From contig CM077599.1 in the NCBI GenBank assembly GCA_039654915.1, positions 84,777,001-84,841,000 on the forward strand: a stretch of 64,000 bases of DNA. Reading direction: 5' to 3'. Position numbers and translations under genes: made by a program. The notes beneath the pieces were generated by a model that was not told the DNA's origin, searched no databases, and was given only the letters and a program-made list of their open reading frames with translations. Of the stretch, positions 1-11,932 are shown in pieces. Within the stretch, counting starts at the first letter, position 1, and the number at the start of each line of letters is the position of its first letter. This DNA comes from Aquilaria yunnanensis. Its lineage: Eukaryota > Streptophyta > Magnoliopsida > Malvales > Thymelaeaceae.

Positions 1-909
1 AAAACAGAGATGCATGTGTGAATATGTAGTTTTGAGCTTATGGTTACAATAGTAGTTATCATCATAGCTTAGGAAGTTCATTGTCTAGATCTCACATGAT
101 AGATTATACATCAACTCCACCATAAAAATGTAATTGGTTTGTTTTTTTGGCTTTCTTTTGTGACGACTTGTATTTGTTGTTGCATCTATGATATTTGACT
201 TTGGGTAGCTTAAAGGGCAAGAAAAATAGGGTCTATGGTAGGGATGAATGGAGGAGTTATTGACACTGGGTAGGCTTGTTGAGCCAATGGAGGCATTACT
301 TGTCACTTGTATGGTATGGAGGTAAGGAGGTGGGTGCTGGGTAAGGTTGGTTAGGCACGAATAGGTCAACTTGATAACTGGTACCATTTCCTGCGGGTAT
401 GGCATAGAAGATGCACTTGTGACAATAATGGGATCAGATGTAAGAGGACCAAATGGATGATGTTGCGCTCCTACTATTGTAGTTTGTGATACCAACACCA
501 CTTCTAGCGTTTGTAGATGATGTCAAATAGCTCTTTATAGTTAATTTCAGATTATATCTTTTAGATGCATGCTTAACAGATTAATTTGGCTCAAGTATTA
601 TTTTGTATAAACACTATTAAATGCTTATTGTGTTACTATTATTCTCTAGTTATTTATGGCTATAGTTATAAATGTCAAATAATAACTTATTACAAATTTC
701 AATAAAATTATCTTCTTTTTTTCTTAAAAAGTATTGCCTCATAAAAGTGTGGCCTTTTTAAATTTAAGAACATGAAACAAAATGAAAATGAAGTGTTAAA
801 ATTGAAAAGAATAGCTAGAAATATCTTCGAAATTCACTTTTCTTTTTATTCTAAAACAATCACATGCCTTAAGTGCACGTGATAATATGCAGCCATAATA
901 GGTGAGTTT
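1..909. other. AT-rich flank with one unexplained ORF
   Basis: No recognisable gene. A 138-codon minus-strand ORF (85-501) encodes a Ser/Pro/His-rich protein with no motif I recognise and no supporting splice or promoter context. I treat it as probably non-coding. The stretch from 540 to 909 is plain AT-rich sequence just downstream of the receptor-kinase stop codon. Confidence 0.4.
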
Positions 910-3900
910 CTATTTATCCTCAAGAATGATGAGACTAGCATCATGTCTAATATCATTCTCTTTTATGTAACTTTTGGTATGGTTAAAATTGGGTTCAGAA
1001 TGATCCTCTGTAACTTGCCTTGCAAGAAACATAGGTTCCTTCGGTGTAGGGAGCCTAACCTCACTCCCGAGCATAGAAATCACCTTTGAAATTTTTGGCC
1101 TATCTTTCACCAAATCTTGCACACAAAGCAATCCAATGTGTATGCATCTTAGAACTTGATCAGTGTTATGGTTCAATACGATGGGGTCTATTAAACCCAA
1201 AATTGAATCACCATTCCACAGATTCCAGGCCTGAAAATTGATTAGAGCAAGTTAAAATATTAAAACAATGTCCCTGGATTTCATGAAAAAGGGATGAATG
1301 ATGTTACACATACATATTCTAGAAGGCTCAATCCATTTTCATCATTAGAACTTGTGTTCCTTCTCCCACTAATAATCTCCAATAACAATATCCCGAAGCT
1401 GAATACATCAGATTTTTCTGAAAATCGACCTTCCATGGCATACTCTGGGGGCATATAACCACTAAAACAATAGGTAAAATCAATTTAGTGTTTTTATGGA
1501 TGAAAATGGTGACCAAATTTAACAAACAAATGAACGAGTATCAACTCACTAAGTTCCCACAACTCTTCTAGTTTTGGCATGTTCTTCACTAGCATCAAAT
1601 ATTCTTGCCATTCCAAAATCTGATATTTTTGGGTTAAATTCTTCATCCAACAAAATGTTGCTTGCCTTTATATCTCTATGTATGATTCTCAATCTTGAAT
1701 CTGTGTGAAGATAGAGTAGACCATGACTAATTCCTATTATAATGTTGTAGCGCTTTTCCCAGTCAAGGACTTTTCGTTTATTTGGGTCTGAATGATATCA
1801 CAAAACAATGACGTGAAAGGAAGAGGAAGATGTTATCAACTCATCAATTTTTGAGAAATCAAGTGGCATATAGCATCAACAGGCACACTAAATGTTATTT
1901 TCTTGCTCTTGTGGTATTATCTAACAAGCATCACACAAGATCAGATGAGAAAATGTCTTCATTTGCAAAAATGTGAAACTATGAGAGAAGATAAATATTT
2001 GATTCATATATAACAAAAAATTTGAATCATCATAATGTAGATATGCCACTTCCTTATTATGGATGTGAAGAAAATGAGCTAGCACATAACTAGAATCATT
2101 AACATGATATAGGAATGCTTAGACCAACACAACTTAACATTATAACTGTTTGTTCCAATGTCTCTTATTAACAAATAGAAGTAGATGAGTTCATAGCAAC
2201 ACTTCCATGGCACATATGATAGTTATAGCATGAAATTATATTGTTATGCTCTTACCAAAGAGAAAAGCATCAAGGCTCTTGTTTGGCATGTATTCATAGA
2301 CCAAAAGCTTTTCCTCCCATGTGATACAACAACCAACGAGTTGAACAAGATGTTTGTGTTGGAGTTTGGAGATTACCACCACTTCATTCATGAATTCCTC
2401 TAGCCCTTGTCCAGATGCATTTGAAAGTCTTTTGACTGCTATTTCTTGCCCATTTCTCAGTTTTCCCTACACTTGAAAGTAAATTGTTGAATCCCCAGCC
2501 AGTCAAGGGCCACAACCACAATTTATAAGCATAGGGTTGTGTTAAGTAAACATTACCTTAAACACAGGACCAAAGCCACCTTGACCAAGATTATTCGCTG
2601 GATGAAAATTGTCTGTTGCATTTACCAAATCTTCAAAACTAATTATTTGTATATCCTGTAGTTTGATTTGGCTTTCTTTCTTTAGGAGCACACTGAAGGC
2701 TCTTGAATATGCTTCACTTTTAGACTGCGTGATAGTATTTTCACTTCCTAGTCATAGCAACACAGCAATTGATAAAGAAGCATTTTTTTCCTTATTTCTT
2801 CTTGTTGGAGGATCAAATATGCTAAACAAGTGACTTACCTTTCTGTTTAGTAGTCCTCCTTGCTGTTAAAAATATGCAGAAGGCACCAGTAATTGTCACC
2901 AGGAAAGCAACAAGTGTGATAGCCACTTTTTTATTTTTTTCCCCTGTTATTGGATCATGGCATAAAGATAAAAGGGAGCCGATTCAGAAGATAAAGACAA
3001 GATTCAAGTAGCCCTCCTAACTGCTTTAATTGAAAAATTCACGAAAACATGTACCTTAAACTAATCTACCTCCCTCTTACTGGAATTTTAGAAAATTAAG
3101 GAAAAATTTCAAGGAAAGACATACAGACAAAAGAAAACCACAAGGAAACATTAAAATTTCTACCATATGCTGAATTGGGTTTTACACAAAAGGACTTAAT
3201 GGTTTGATACCTTTAGCTGAAGCAGGTTTCCTTAGTAGGGGATTTCCAGCTGTAATTAGTTTCACAGATGATCTGAATCTTGGTATTTCTCCAGTGAGAT
3301 TGTTGTTAGAAATATCAAGGACTTCAAGATGGGGCAAATCCACTAGGCTCTTGGGAATGAAACCAGTCAAATTATTGTCATTCAAGTACAAGTACTGAAG
3401 TGACCTCAAACTAGAAAATGCAGGTGACATTGTCCCACAAAAATACTGCTTCCCCATGTCTATTATCACAACTTCTCTTCTTGGGTTGCATTTTACATGG
3501 GCCCAATTCTGGCAAGCATCATTACCTTTCCAAGCATCTGACAATCTCAAGGGATAATCAAAAGCTCCTGCAATCTCTAGCAATGTGTCAACCTGAGGAT
3601 CACATGGGCTTCTATAATTTGTGCAGAAATTATTACCATCTAGAGTGGCATTTAGCAGGAAATTATCTAATAGAAATGCAGGGAGAGGTCCTTGCAACTT
3701 GTTTCCAGACAAGGAAATTGTATCTAGGCTAAGTGATCCCAAGGAGTCAGGAACAAGTCCAGTGAGCTGATTGTTACCCAGAAGCAGAGTTCTCAGATCC
3801 TTGCATTTAGATAAATCTGGAATAGGACCAGTGAATTGATTTCCCTCCAGGTCAACACGGTATAGTTTGGACATGGTTGATAAAACCTGAATATTTCCAG

Positions 3901-4594
3901 ATAGTTTCATCTTTTGATGATCAAGCTCCAGATTAGCAATACTGGATCCACCCAGGGAAGGTGGCAGAGAACCATTCAAGCTATTATGAGAAAGGCTGAA
4001 TGTTTCAAGGAAACGAAAGTGGAAAACATCAGGGAGATTTCCTATCACGTTTGAATTAAGAGAGCGAAAAATCTTTAGGCTTTCCAAGCGTGATAGTTCT
4101 TTCGGTATTGTCCATGGAACGAGAAAGGAGTTATCACTGAGGTCCAAAACCACAAGCTTTACAGGGGGTTCAAGAAAGAAGCCATAAGCCATGCTGGTGA
4201 AACAGTTGTTTCGCAAATACAAGAATTCCAAAGACTTAAGGCTGGCCAAAGAAGGAATTTCGCCTGACAAGTTGTTGTCCGATAGATCGAGGTAGTAAAG
4301 ATTAGGGAGAGAGGGGAAAGGTGATGGCAGAGTACCAGAAAGGGACTTCGATTCCAACATGATGCTAACAATATGGATAGATCCAGTTCCAGTGCAACCC
4401 ACCCCACGCCATGTACATGCTGAGGAGGAAGAGTCGGCAGACCAGCCAGGGGGTTTGGTGTCGAAGGCCGCAGCAAGCTTGGCCATGGCAGCAGAATCAT
4501 CATCATCATCATCGTCTTCATCATTTGTGCAGCTTAGAAATAAAGGTTCAAGGAGGAGCAGAATCATCAAAACAATGACCGTCTTTCCCAGCAT
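910..4594 (-). CDS. Chimeric receptor kinase A: TMK-type LRR ectodomain with DLSV-class kinase
   Basis: Seven exons (3211-4594, 2839-2943, 2557-2747, 2256-2466, 1550-1787, 1314-1461, 910-1230) total 2598 nt, an uninterrupted 865-residue protein. A signal peptide is followed by a poly-Asp run, then LRRs with the TMK-type layout: a first LRR block, a non-LRR island (C-x-W-x-x-V-x-C after an FC...PC pair), then a short second LRR block. A membrane segment lies near residues 468-488. The kinase has GQGGFG near 551, ATP lysine K572, HRD 667-669, DFG 687-689 and PPE 714-716, so it should be active. The exon pattern and the GLLCVQ and MLGSE signatures are those of SRK/CRK (DLSV) kinases, not TMK kinases. 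It probably acts as a plasma-membrane Ser/Thr receptor kinase; the ligand is unknown. Paralogue B shares phase and size at most introns. Splicing was inferred by eye. Confidence 0.85.
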
Positions 4595-5747
4595 CGCCCT
4601 TAAAGTCTCGACATCGCCTTCTCATCAATTCATCCCACTTGTAGACCAGAGCCTCGCGAAAGGATTGTCAGCACTAATGACAAATAAATGAGGCAAATCC
4701 AAGAAAGGGTTGTTAAAACCAACAACTGTTCCAAGCTCATTCCTAGCTTTGTAGTACAAAAGGATCAACTGCCGGAACAAGCTCTGGCAGGACATGCTGA
4801 GCCAGTTTCCCCACATGAACACATTCTCTGTCACTGAATTATGATGTAACAAGCCCTATCCCACTACGTAGTCTTCGGGAAGGGATTTAATCTTTTCAAC
4901 TATTCAGTTGAGTAATGAATGTTACAGAGGTCCCAAATAAAAGCTCGAACTCTAATTGCTACACATTGGTTTCTAAGAATTAGGCAACCAGATAGGTTGA
5001 TATTTTATTTCTGTGTATCGTTGCAAACAACGCCATACCAGCATCAAATCACAATGATATTCATGTGTTGCCGGCACAAATTTAGAGCGATGAGAATAAC
5101 AAAGAAATTTCTTTGTCTTTTCTTTTTATTCTTTTTGGTGTCTGTTGGGAACTTTCTTTTTCCCTCTCAAATCCACTTCATAATTGTTGTTAAACAGAGA
5201 GAAATGTCAACTGAGAAAGCTGTGAAAAAAAAAAGCTCAATTACAAACAGAGAAAGGCAAGAAGAATTTAAAATCTCACACTTAGTGTTGGGTTTGCTAG
5301 CTCAAATCTAAGAAATTTAATGATTCTATTTATTTAGAATTTGATTTATTTAGCTCAAATCTAAGAGAAGTGTCTTTCAGCTCGAATTTTTAACCACAAG
5401 ATTATAAGCATCCAAAAAATAGACCAAGTCAATACTGATGATCGGCTTATACGTCAAGTTCCTTAATAACAACAGCAACTTCAAGTCTGATTTTGACCTT
5501 GATACAGTCATTATATTTCAAAACTCAAAATATGATATTTTTAGGGCTCTATTTTAGCTTTCGGCAGCATCTTGAATCATCTTGATGGGAGCACCAACAA
5601 GAGAGTTATGCCCAAAATACGAAATAGTATTAAAGCTGTGCAGAATGGCCAAGTAGCCTCGCTTTACACTTAATGTCTCCAATTGCATTCTAAATCAAAG
5701 TTTGGTAATAATGAGCATATTTGGAGACAAAATAAGTGCAAAAAAAC
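4595..5747. other. Upstream region of receptor kinase A
   Basis: Presumed promoter and 5' leader of the minus-strand kinase gene. It is AT-rich, with several short overlapping ORFs that carry no recognisable motif. I see no convincing gene, RNA or transposon end here. Confidence 0.4.
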
Positions 5748-5750
5748 TAA

Positions 5751-8168
5751 GGATGTGTTTAGTTCTAGAAAATTTTTCTAAAATTTAGAAAATAAAAAAA
5801 ATGTGTTTAGTTTACTAATTTTTGTTTTCATTTTTTCTAAGAAAACAGCTTTTTATTTTATTAAGAATTAGAAAACTTCCTTTTGCTTGTTTTCTATTTT
5901 TTAAAAATTAAAAAATATGTTTTTCAATTCATTAAAACTTTCGATCAAATCTTGACAACCCTTCTCTCTCAACAAGGCTCCAGTTAGGATGGCAAAATCG
6001 GACCCGACCCGATAACCTAGCCCAACCCACCTGAACCCAAGCCCAATCTGACCCGATTTGACTAAAAAAGTCAACAAACTGAACCCGACTGTGCCCAACC
6101 CGACCTTAATCGAAACCCGAGAAAACCCGAACTCAAATGATCCAAACCCGAAATACCCAAACCTGAAATGACCCAAGTCTGAATTGACCTAAACCTGAAA
6201 TGACCCAAACCCGAGACTGACCTAACCTGAACTCGAGATGACATGATAACTAAACCCGACAATACCCGATTTTAACCCTCACCCTAAACCTTAACTTTCC
6301 TCTTTCATTATTTTTCATATTAACTCCGTTCTAAATATGGAGGTTTCTATGTTTAGTAATTTCCGTTTTTTTAGACTTTCATATTCAGTATGTCTTATAT
6401 TTAGGAATGGTGACTTCCGTTATTAGTAACTTCCATTTTTTAGTACTTCCATATTTAGCAAGTCTCATATTTGGAGATGAGACATTCATATTTAATAGTT
6501 TTATTTCTTTTTTTAAGATATTCATGTTTAATAATTTTCATATTTTGAAAAAGAATTTCCATATTTAGTAACTTCTATTTTTTTAAGACTTCTATATATT
6601 GTAAATATCTTATTTGGGGAAGAAACATTCATATTTAGTTAATCTCATATTTGGATTTTTCCAGCAGAAGTAATTTTTATATTTAGTAAGTTTAATGAAC
6701 TTAATAGGTAATTATTAAAATTACAACATTCATCCTTATACTTTTAAGTATAGTGCAATAAGGTACCTAAATTTTAAAAAAATTTATTTTAGTCACCCAT
6801 AATAATTACAACATCGATCCTAAAATTTTTGAAATCTTTGCACTTTTACCCAAAATTTTTTAAATTTATAATTTAGTCACTGATAATGAACTTGATTTGC
6901 ATTTCATTGTAATTTCAAAGAAAATTTATTGATACATAAGCATAACAAAATTGTCATTGTGTATGTATGAATGATAGCTGGGTGAAGATCTAAATAATTT
7001 GTACAATGATAGTTAAAGGGTATGAGTTTAGAAAAATAATCAAATATTACTAATAATGTTAAATTACTTAAATATATACTAAACTATAATGAAGAAGATT
7101 TTTATGAATATTTTAATTAAATATACTAAAAAATGAAAATTTAATTTAAATTAAATTATACAAAAAATCAAATTATTTGATTTAAATTTTAAAAAAAAGT
7201 TGAATAGATTCAATCGTTTTGACGTCACACTAATAACCCACGTGAATACAAAGGTTGACTTGAATTTGACCCGAAAGTTGGCCTGAAGTTACCTGAGACT
7301 AAAATTGACCCGACCTGAATTGAACCCGAATCCAAATAAATCCGACCCAACCCAACCTGAACCTGAAATTAACTCAACCTGAAATCAACCCGAACCTAAA
7401 TGACCTGACCTGAACCCGCCCTGAATTCGAATTCATGCTAACCCGACTAAACCTCAACCTGAATGACCAGACCAAAACCTGACCCGACCCACCCAATTGC
7501 CATCCCTAGCTCCAGCCATGGCGCTCCGATCCGATTCCTCGCCGTCTGATTCCCGGCTTACCTCTCCTGCTGCCTCTATCGAACAACATCTCCCTCGCCA
7601 TGGCCACCGACCAACCTCCCCGTCTTCGCTGCCAAACCAGCATCTTCAAACTCCTCTGCCGCCCCGACTCCTTTGTTCCTCGACTTGTTTAGTTTAATAG
7701 ATCCCTAAATCCCTTCCTCTCTCATTCAATTAAGGCAACCAAGGCATGAATTGATCCATTGGGTGCAACAGTAGTAGAATCAGAGCTGTTTGATAACAGA
7801 ATCGGCGGCGAGTGTCAAGCGCTTCGGAATGACTAAGATGGTGGTGTATACGTAAGGGATAGAAAAGAAGGAGCCTAAGTGACATAAAACAAAAAACTGG
7901 GGGCAGGATTTAGATTTTTTTGGTTTTCACGTTTGAAGCCGATATACTTGGAAAAATCTACGATTATAGTTTATAAACTTTGTTTCAACGTTCAACTGAG
8001 GTACTGAACTTTTTTCAATGTTATGTGTATATATGTAATCATCTTTAATTGTTTTAAAACAACTAAATATATTTTCTAAAAGACAATTTGAAAAAATTGT
8101 ACATAGAAAATGAAAACTAAAACCAGAAAATGAAAATAAAAACTGTTCTTCCATAACCAAATGCCACC
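5751..8168. mobile_element. PIF/Harbinger-like non-autonomous element, interrupted by a hAT
   Basis: The left end GGATGTGTTTAGTT and the inverted right end GGTGGCATTTGGTT are imperfect terminal repeats. They are flanked by TAA at 5748-5750 and TAA at 8169-8171, the 3-bp duplication expected of PIF/Harbinger or Tourist elements. AT-rich subterminal arms rich in TTTTCATTTTCT surround a GC-rich core (about 7517-7700) encoding only a short Ser/Pro-rich ORF. Without the nested hAT the element is about 0.9 kb. No transposase is visible. The family call rests on the target duplication and first bases only. Confidence 0.55.
5985..7508. mobile_element. Non-autonomous hAT element with CCCGA-rich arms
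   Basis: Terminal inverted repeats TAGGATGGCAA and TAGGGATGGCAA are flanked by 8-bp duplications GCTCCAGT (5977-5984) and GCTCCAGC (7509-7516), matching at 7 of 8 positions. Both arms (5990-6290 and 7240-7500) are dense in CCCGAC, CCCGAA and CCTGAA hexamers on the same strand, with an AT-rich centre. These repeats create spurious Gly/Phe-rich ORFs on the minus strand. No transposase gene is present. Confidence 0.75.
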
Positions 8169-8285
8169 TAAGCATCACGGGAGAAAAACAAAGCATTTTG
8201 CATTTCCATCTTTAACAAGTGAGACTCCGTCTTACGGTGGAAGCGAAACGATGCTTGCTCAAGTTCTTCGATGTTGAAGTTGCCG

Positions 8286-8545
8286 GAAAGACAGGTAAGT
8301 TAAAATACGCAGATGGCACCACTAATTGTCACCACAGAAGCTGCAGGCGTGAGTGATGATATTTTTTGTTCCTTTTGTTTTTGCTTCTTTTGTTATTGGA
8401 TTATGGCATAAAGACAAACAAGAGTCAAGTCAGGAGACACGGACAAGGTCCAATTACCCTGCTAACCACTTGGATTCTTAAGGAAAATTTGAACTTCTTT
8501 CACTTTCAAAACCAATTACAACTAAATTATGTTGATCTACAGATC
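8286..8545 (-). pseudogene. Relic of a receptor-kinase membrane exon
   Basis: On the minus strand this matches the membrane-spanning exon 2 and adjoining intron 1 of receptor kinase A (2840-3020). Shared blocks include ATGGCACCACTAATTGTCACC against AAGGCACCAGTAATTGTCACC, and TGTTATTGGATTATGGCATAAAGA against an almost identical stretch. The reading frame is broken by a stop after the membrane segment, and no kinase or LRR exon adjoins it. It therefore marks a further, mostly deleted copy between intact genes A and B. Confidence 0.65.
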
Positions 8546-8645
8546 TTACACACACAAGTTGCAGCCACTCAGAGTCATTATTAGCAAAACAATACTACCA
8601 AATGAAACAGAAATTAACTAAAAATTTGTTGAGTTATTTGTTGAT

Positions 8646-11600
8646 CTATCTTTGTACAGTAATTGTGGTTGAGAGATTGTTGGTTTGAAATGAGTCTGTG
8701 GAAGTTGCTTCTACGAATGCTGGTCGGGTTGGAGCTGGAAGGGAATCAGATTCACTCCTTAGCATTGAAATGATGGCAGATACAACCGGCCTGTCTGTTG
8801 CAACTTCTTGTACACATAACAACCCCACATGTATGCATCTTATGATTTCCTCATGGTAGCATGGACTGGAAATCGCTGGATCGATGAAAGTTGATAAACT
8901 ATTAGCATTCCACAATCTCCAAGCCTGAAACATCCAAATGATATGATAAGAGTAATAAAAGTTTATTCGAACTGATTGAACTGAACTGTGTTGCAACAAA
9001 GAAGTGTTTACATGTTCTAAAATGCTTGAAGACTGCTCGCCATTGTCAACTCCAGCACTTGGCCTTCCACTTACAATCTCCAGGATTAGTACCCCGAAAC
9101 CAAATACGTCAGATTTTTCAGAAAACTGACCTTTTTTAACATATTCAGGGGGCATGTACCCGCTGCATCTCGATCACAAGTAAAATACTTTTTTAATGCA
9201 AGTGTTATAAGGAACTTGCATGCACGCAAAGGAGATTCATATGAGTTCTTCAACTTACTATGTTCCCACAACCCTTCTGGTATTAGCTAGATCACCTGTG
9301 GAGTTGAGAAATCTTGCTATCCCGAAGTCTGAAATTTTTGGATTGAAGTCCTTGTCCAACAAAATGTTACTTGCTTTGAGGTCTCTATGGATGATCCTTG
9401 GCCTCGAGTCCCTATGCAAGTACAACAAACCACAACAAGTACCTTCTATAATACTGAACCGCTTCCTCCAATCAAGAAGCTTTTGCTTTTGAGAATCTAC
9501 AGCATTTGGCAATAAAAAGTAGAGAGAGATCTAGTTATGTAAGTAACTAGGGAAGCCTTTTGCACTTGCAACTACTCAAACAAATGTATGGTTATCAAAT
9601 TCAAATACATTTGCATGCAACTTACAATAATATTTATCAATAACAGTGGTGATAAAGTATTATGGTGTTGTGCTAACCAAAGAGGAAGAAATCCAGGCTC
9701 TTGTATGGCATGTATTCATAAACCAGCATCCTTTCCTGTTTTGTAATGCAGCAACCTTGCAGCACCACAAGATTCTTGTGTTTTAGTTTAGAAATAACCA
9801 CCACCTCATTCATAAATTCTTCCAGGCCTTGCCCAGAAGCCTTTGAAAGTCTTTTTACAGCTATTTCTTGACCATTCTGCAATTTCCCCTGAGAAAATGT
9901 TCATTCTGTGTCTTCAGTCATAAGGTACATTAATCACACCAGAATAAATGTAGTTTTTGAAAAATAAAAATAAAACCTGTGTGTGATTCAAAGGGAAGTA
10001 GAAGTATGTATTTATTTAAGCAAAAGCTTGCCTTGTAGACCGGGCCAAAACCACCTTGGCCCAGCTTATTTGTTGAATCAAAGTTTTGTGTTGCTGCTAC
10101 CAGTGTCTTAAAATCAAATAGTTCAAGTTCTTTCAGTTTGGCCCTAATTTCATTCTCTTCAGCCATGCTATCTGCATAACATTCCAAGCTTGCTTCACCT
10201 TGATCTAACACTCTTATGTTTCTTTTCCCTGGATATTGAAGTCCACCTTTAGCACATTCTGAGTACTTGCTGATATTTTTTAGTGACATTAAGATGATCG
10301 AAGGGCTAGATGTTTCACCTGCATATTTGGAAAACCGAGTCCCTAAAATAAATAGACCAATACCTGCACAAACTGTTCCCACAGTTAATAGAATCACCAT
10401 TCTTACTCTGTTCATCCCTGTAAGGCATGATTTTGATTTGTTTAATTAGTAGAGGCCATAAGAAAAGTAAATAAATGAAGTGCATAGATTAGTATGTTTC
10501 CTTTTATCATTTCTGTATCATTTCCATAAAGGAAGAAGCATCAACAGTTGTGAATGTTGACTAGGCTAATTAGGCAAGAAATTATCCTACCTTTTGACGT
10601 CCCTGGGTTCTTAACTAGTAAATGATTTCCCGTAGTAGCTATCTTCACTGACTTATCAAACTTTGGAATAATCCCTGTAAGATTATTGTTTGATACATCC
10701 AAGATTTCCAGATGAGGAAATTTAGTTAACTGTTCCGGGATGGAACCTGTCAAATTATTGTCATTCAAGAATAAGAACTTGAGAGCAGTCAGATTCACAA
10801 ATGCTGGAGAAATTGTGCCTCCAAAATTCTGGTGGCCGAAATCTACTTCAGAGACTTCCTTTTTTGAGTTGCATGTCACAAAAGACCAGTTGTTGCAAGC
10901 ATCATTTCCTCTCCAAGATTCGGATAACAACAATGGATACCCAAAACCCCTTACAATATCTAGCAGTTCTGCAACCTGGGTGTCACAAGGCTCTCCAGAA
11001 CGTGTGCAAAAATTGTTTCCTTTAAGGCCTGACATTGGTTTATCCAGCAGGAACCTAGGAAAAGGACCTTGTAGTTTGTTATTAGAAAATGATACTCTAT
11101 ATAGTGAAGCCAATGATCGAGGAACAATGCCCGTTAGTAGATTGTTGTCCAATGATAAGCGTTCTAGTCTCTGGAGATTAGATAAGTCTGGAATGTGTCC
11201 AGTAAAATGATTGTCATCTAGTTGCACTTGTACCAAACTACTCATACTTGAGAGCACTTGAATGGTACCAGATAGCCCTTCTTGTTGATCTTGAAGATAC
11301 AAAAACTGGATGTTGGATTTTGCAAAGGAGTCAGGCAAATAACCGCTCAAGTTATTAAAAGAAAGCACCAGGTAAATCAAAGAAGAGGACTCAAAAATAT
11401 CAGGAATACGTCCCATTAGGCTCGTATTCTGAGCATCAAATGTCGAAAGGTTTGTCAAACGAGCCAGCTCAACTGGGATTGTCCATGAAGAAAGAGGGTT
11501 GTCGCCGATGATTATCTCCTGCAAACTGATAGGAAGTCCTTGGAGGAAGCCCTGTGCGAAGCGAGTAAAGCTGTTGCTACCAAGGTAGAGAGTTTCCAAG

Positions 11601-11932
11601 GATGTGAGGTTATCCAGACGAGGAATGACACCAGAAACACCGGTATTCATGATGGAGAGGATTCGTAAATGAGAGAGAGACCCAATTTCCGGGGGTAGAT
11701 ATCCAGAAACTATCATTTCTTCCAGAGCAAGCGAAGCAACTCGTCCATGTATGTCACAACTCACGTACTGCCATTGACAATAGGATGAAGAGTTGGTCGA
11801 CCAAGAAAATGGTGCTGGATGAAGGGATGCAGCGAGCTTTGCCATGGCCACAGAATCATCTACAGCGATGGAAATACCTGAAAGAATCCAAAGCAATGTG
11901 AAGCTATACAACGAAATGCTTCGGATAACCAT
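8646..11932 (-). CDS. Chimeric receptor kinase B: TMK-type LRR ectodomain with DLSV-class kinase
   Basis: Exons 10591-11932, 10319-10417, 10032-10228, 9678-9888, 9259-9496, 9012-9162 and 8646-8924 give 2517 nt, an 838-residue protein without internal stops. The layout repeats that of gene A: signal peptide, LRR block, Cys-containing island ([10 protein letters not shown], then C-x-NW-x-x-V-x-C), second LRR block, membrane segment near 453-473, then kinase. Key residues are GQGGFG, K558, HRD 653-655 and DFG 673-675. Exons 4 and 5 have the same length as in A (211 and 238 nt). Exon 3 ends at a GC donor (AAG followed by GCAAGC) where A has GT. The 90-bp intron between exons 2 and 3 is an open multiple of three, so retention would insert 30 residues. 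It lacks A's poly-Asp run. Confidence 0.83.

Noticed and set aside
85..501. 138-codon minus-strand ORF
   Set aside because: No motif, unusual composition, no splice or promoter support. It may be chance in a stretch with few stops.
3204..4691. Several plus-strand and alternative-frame ORFs over the receptor A ectodomain, including a Met-rich one
   Set aside because: Shadows of the long LRR exon; the LRR frame is clearly the coding one.
5901..6262. Gly/Phe/Ser-rich minus-strand ORFs
   Set aside because: Produced by CCCGAA-type hexamers in the hAT arm; not a glycine-rich protein gene.
7497..7697. 66-codon Ser/Pro-rich ORF
   Set aside because: Spans the hAT right end and its duplication, so it did not exist before insertion.
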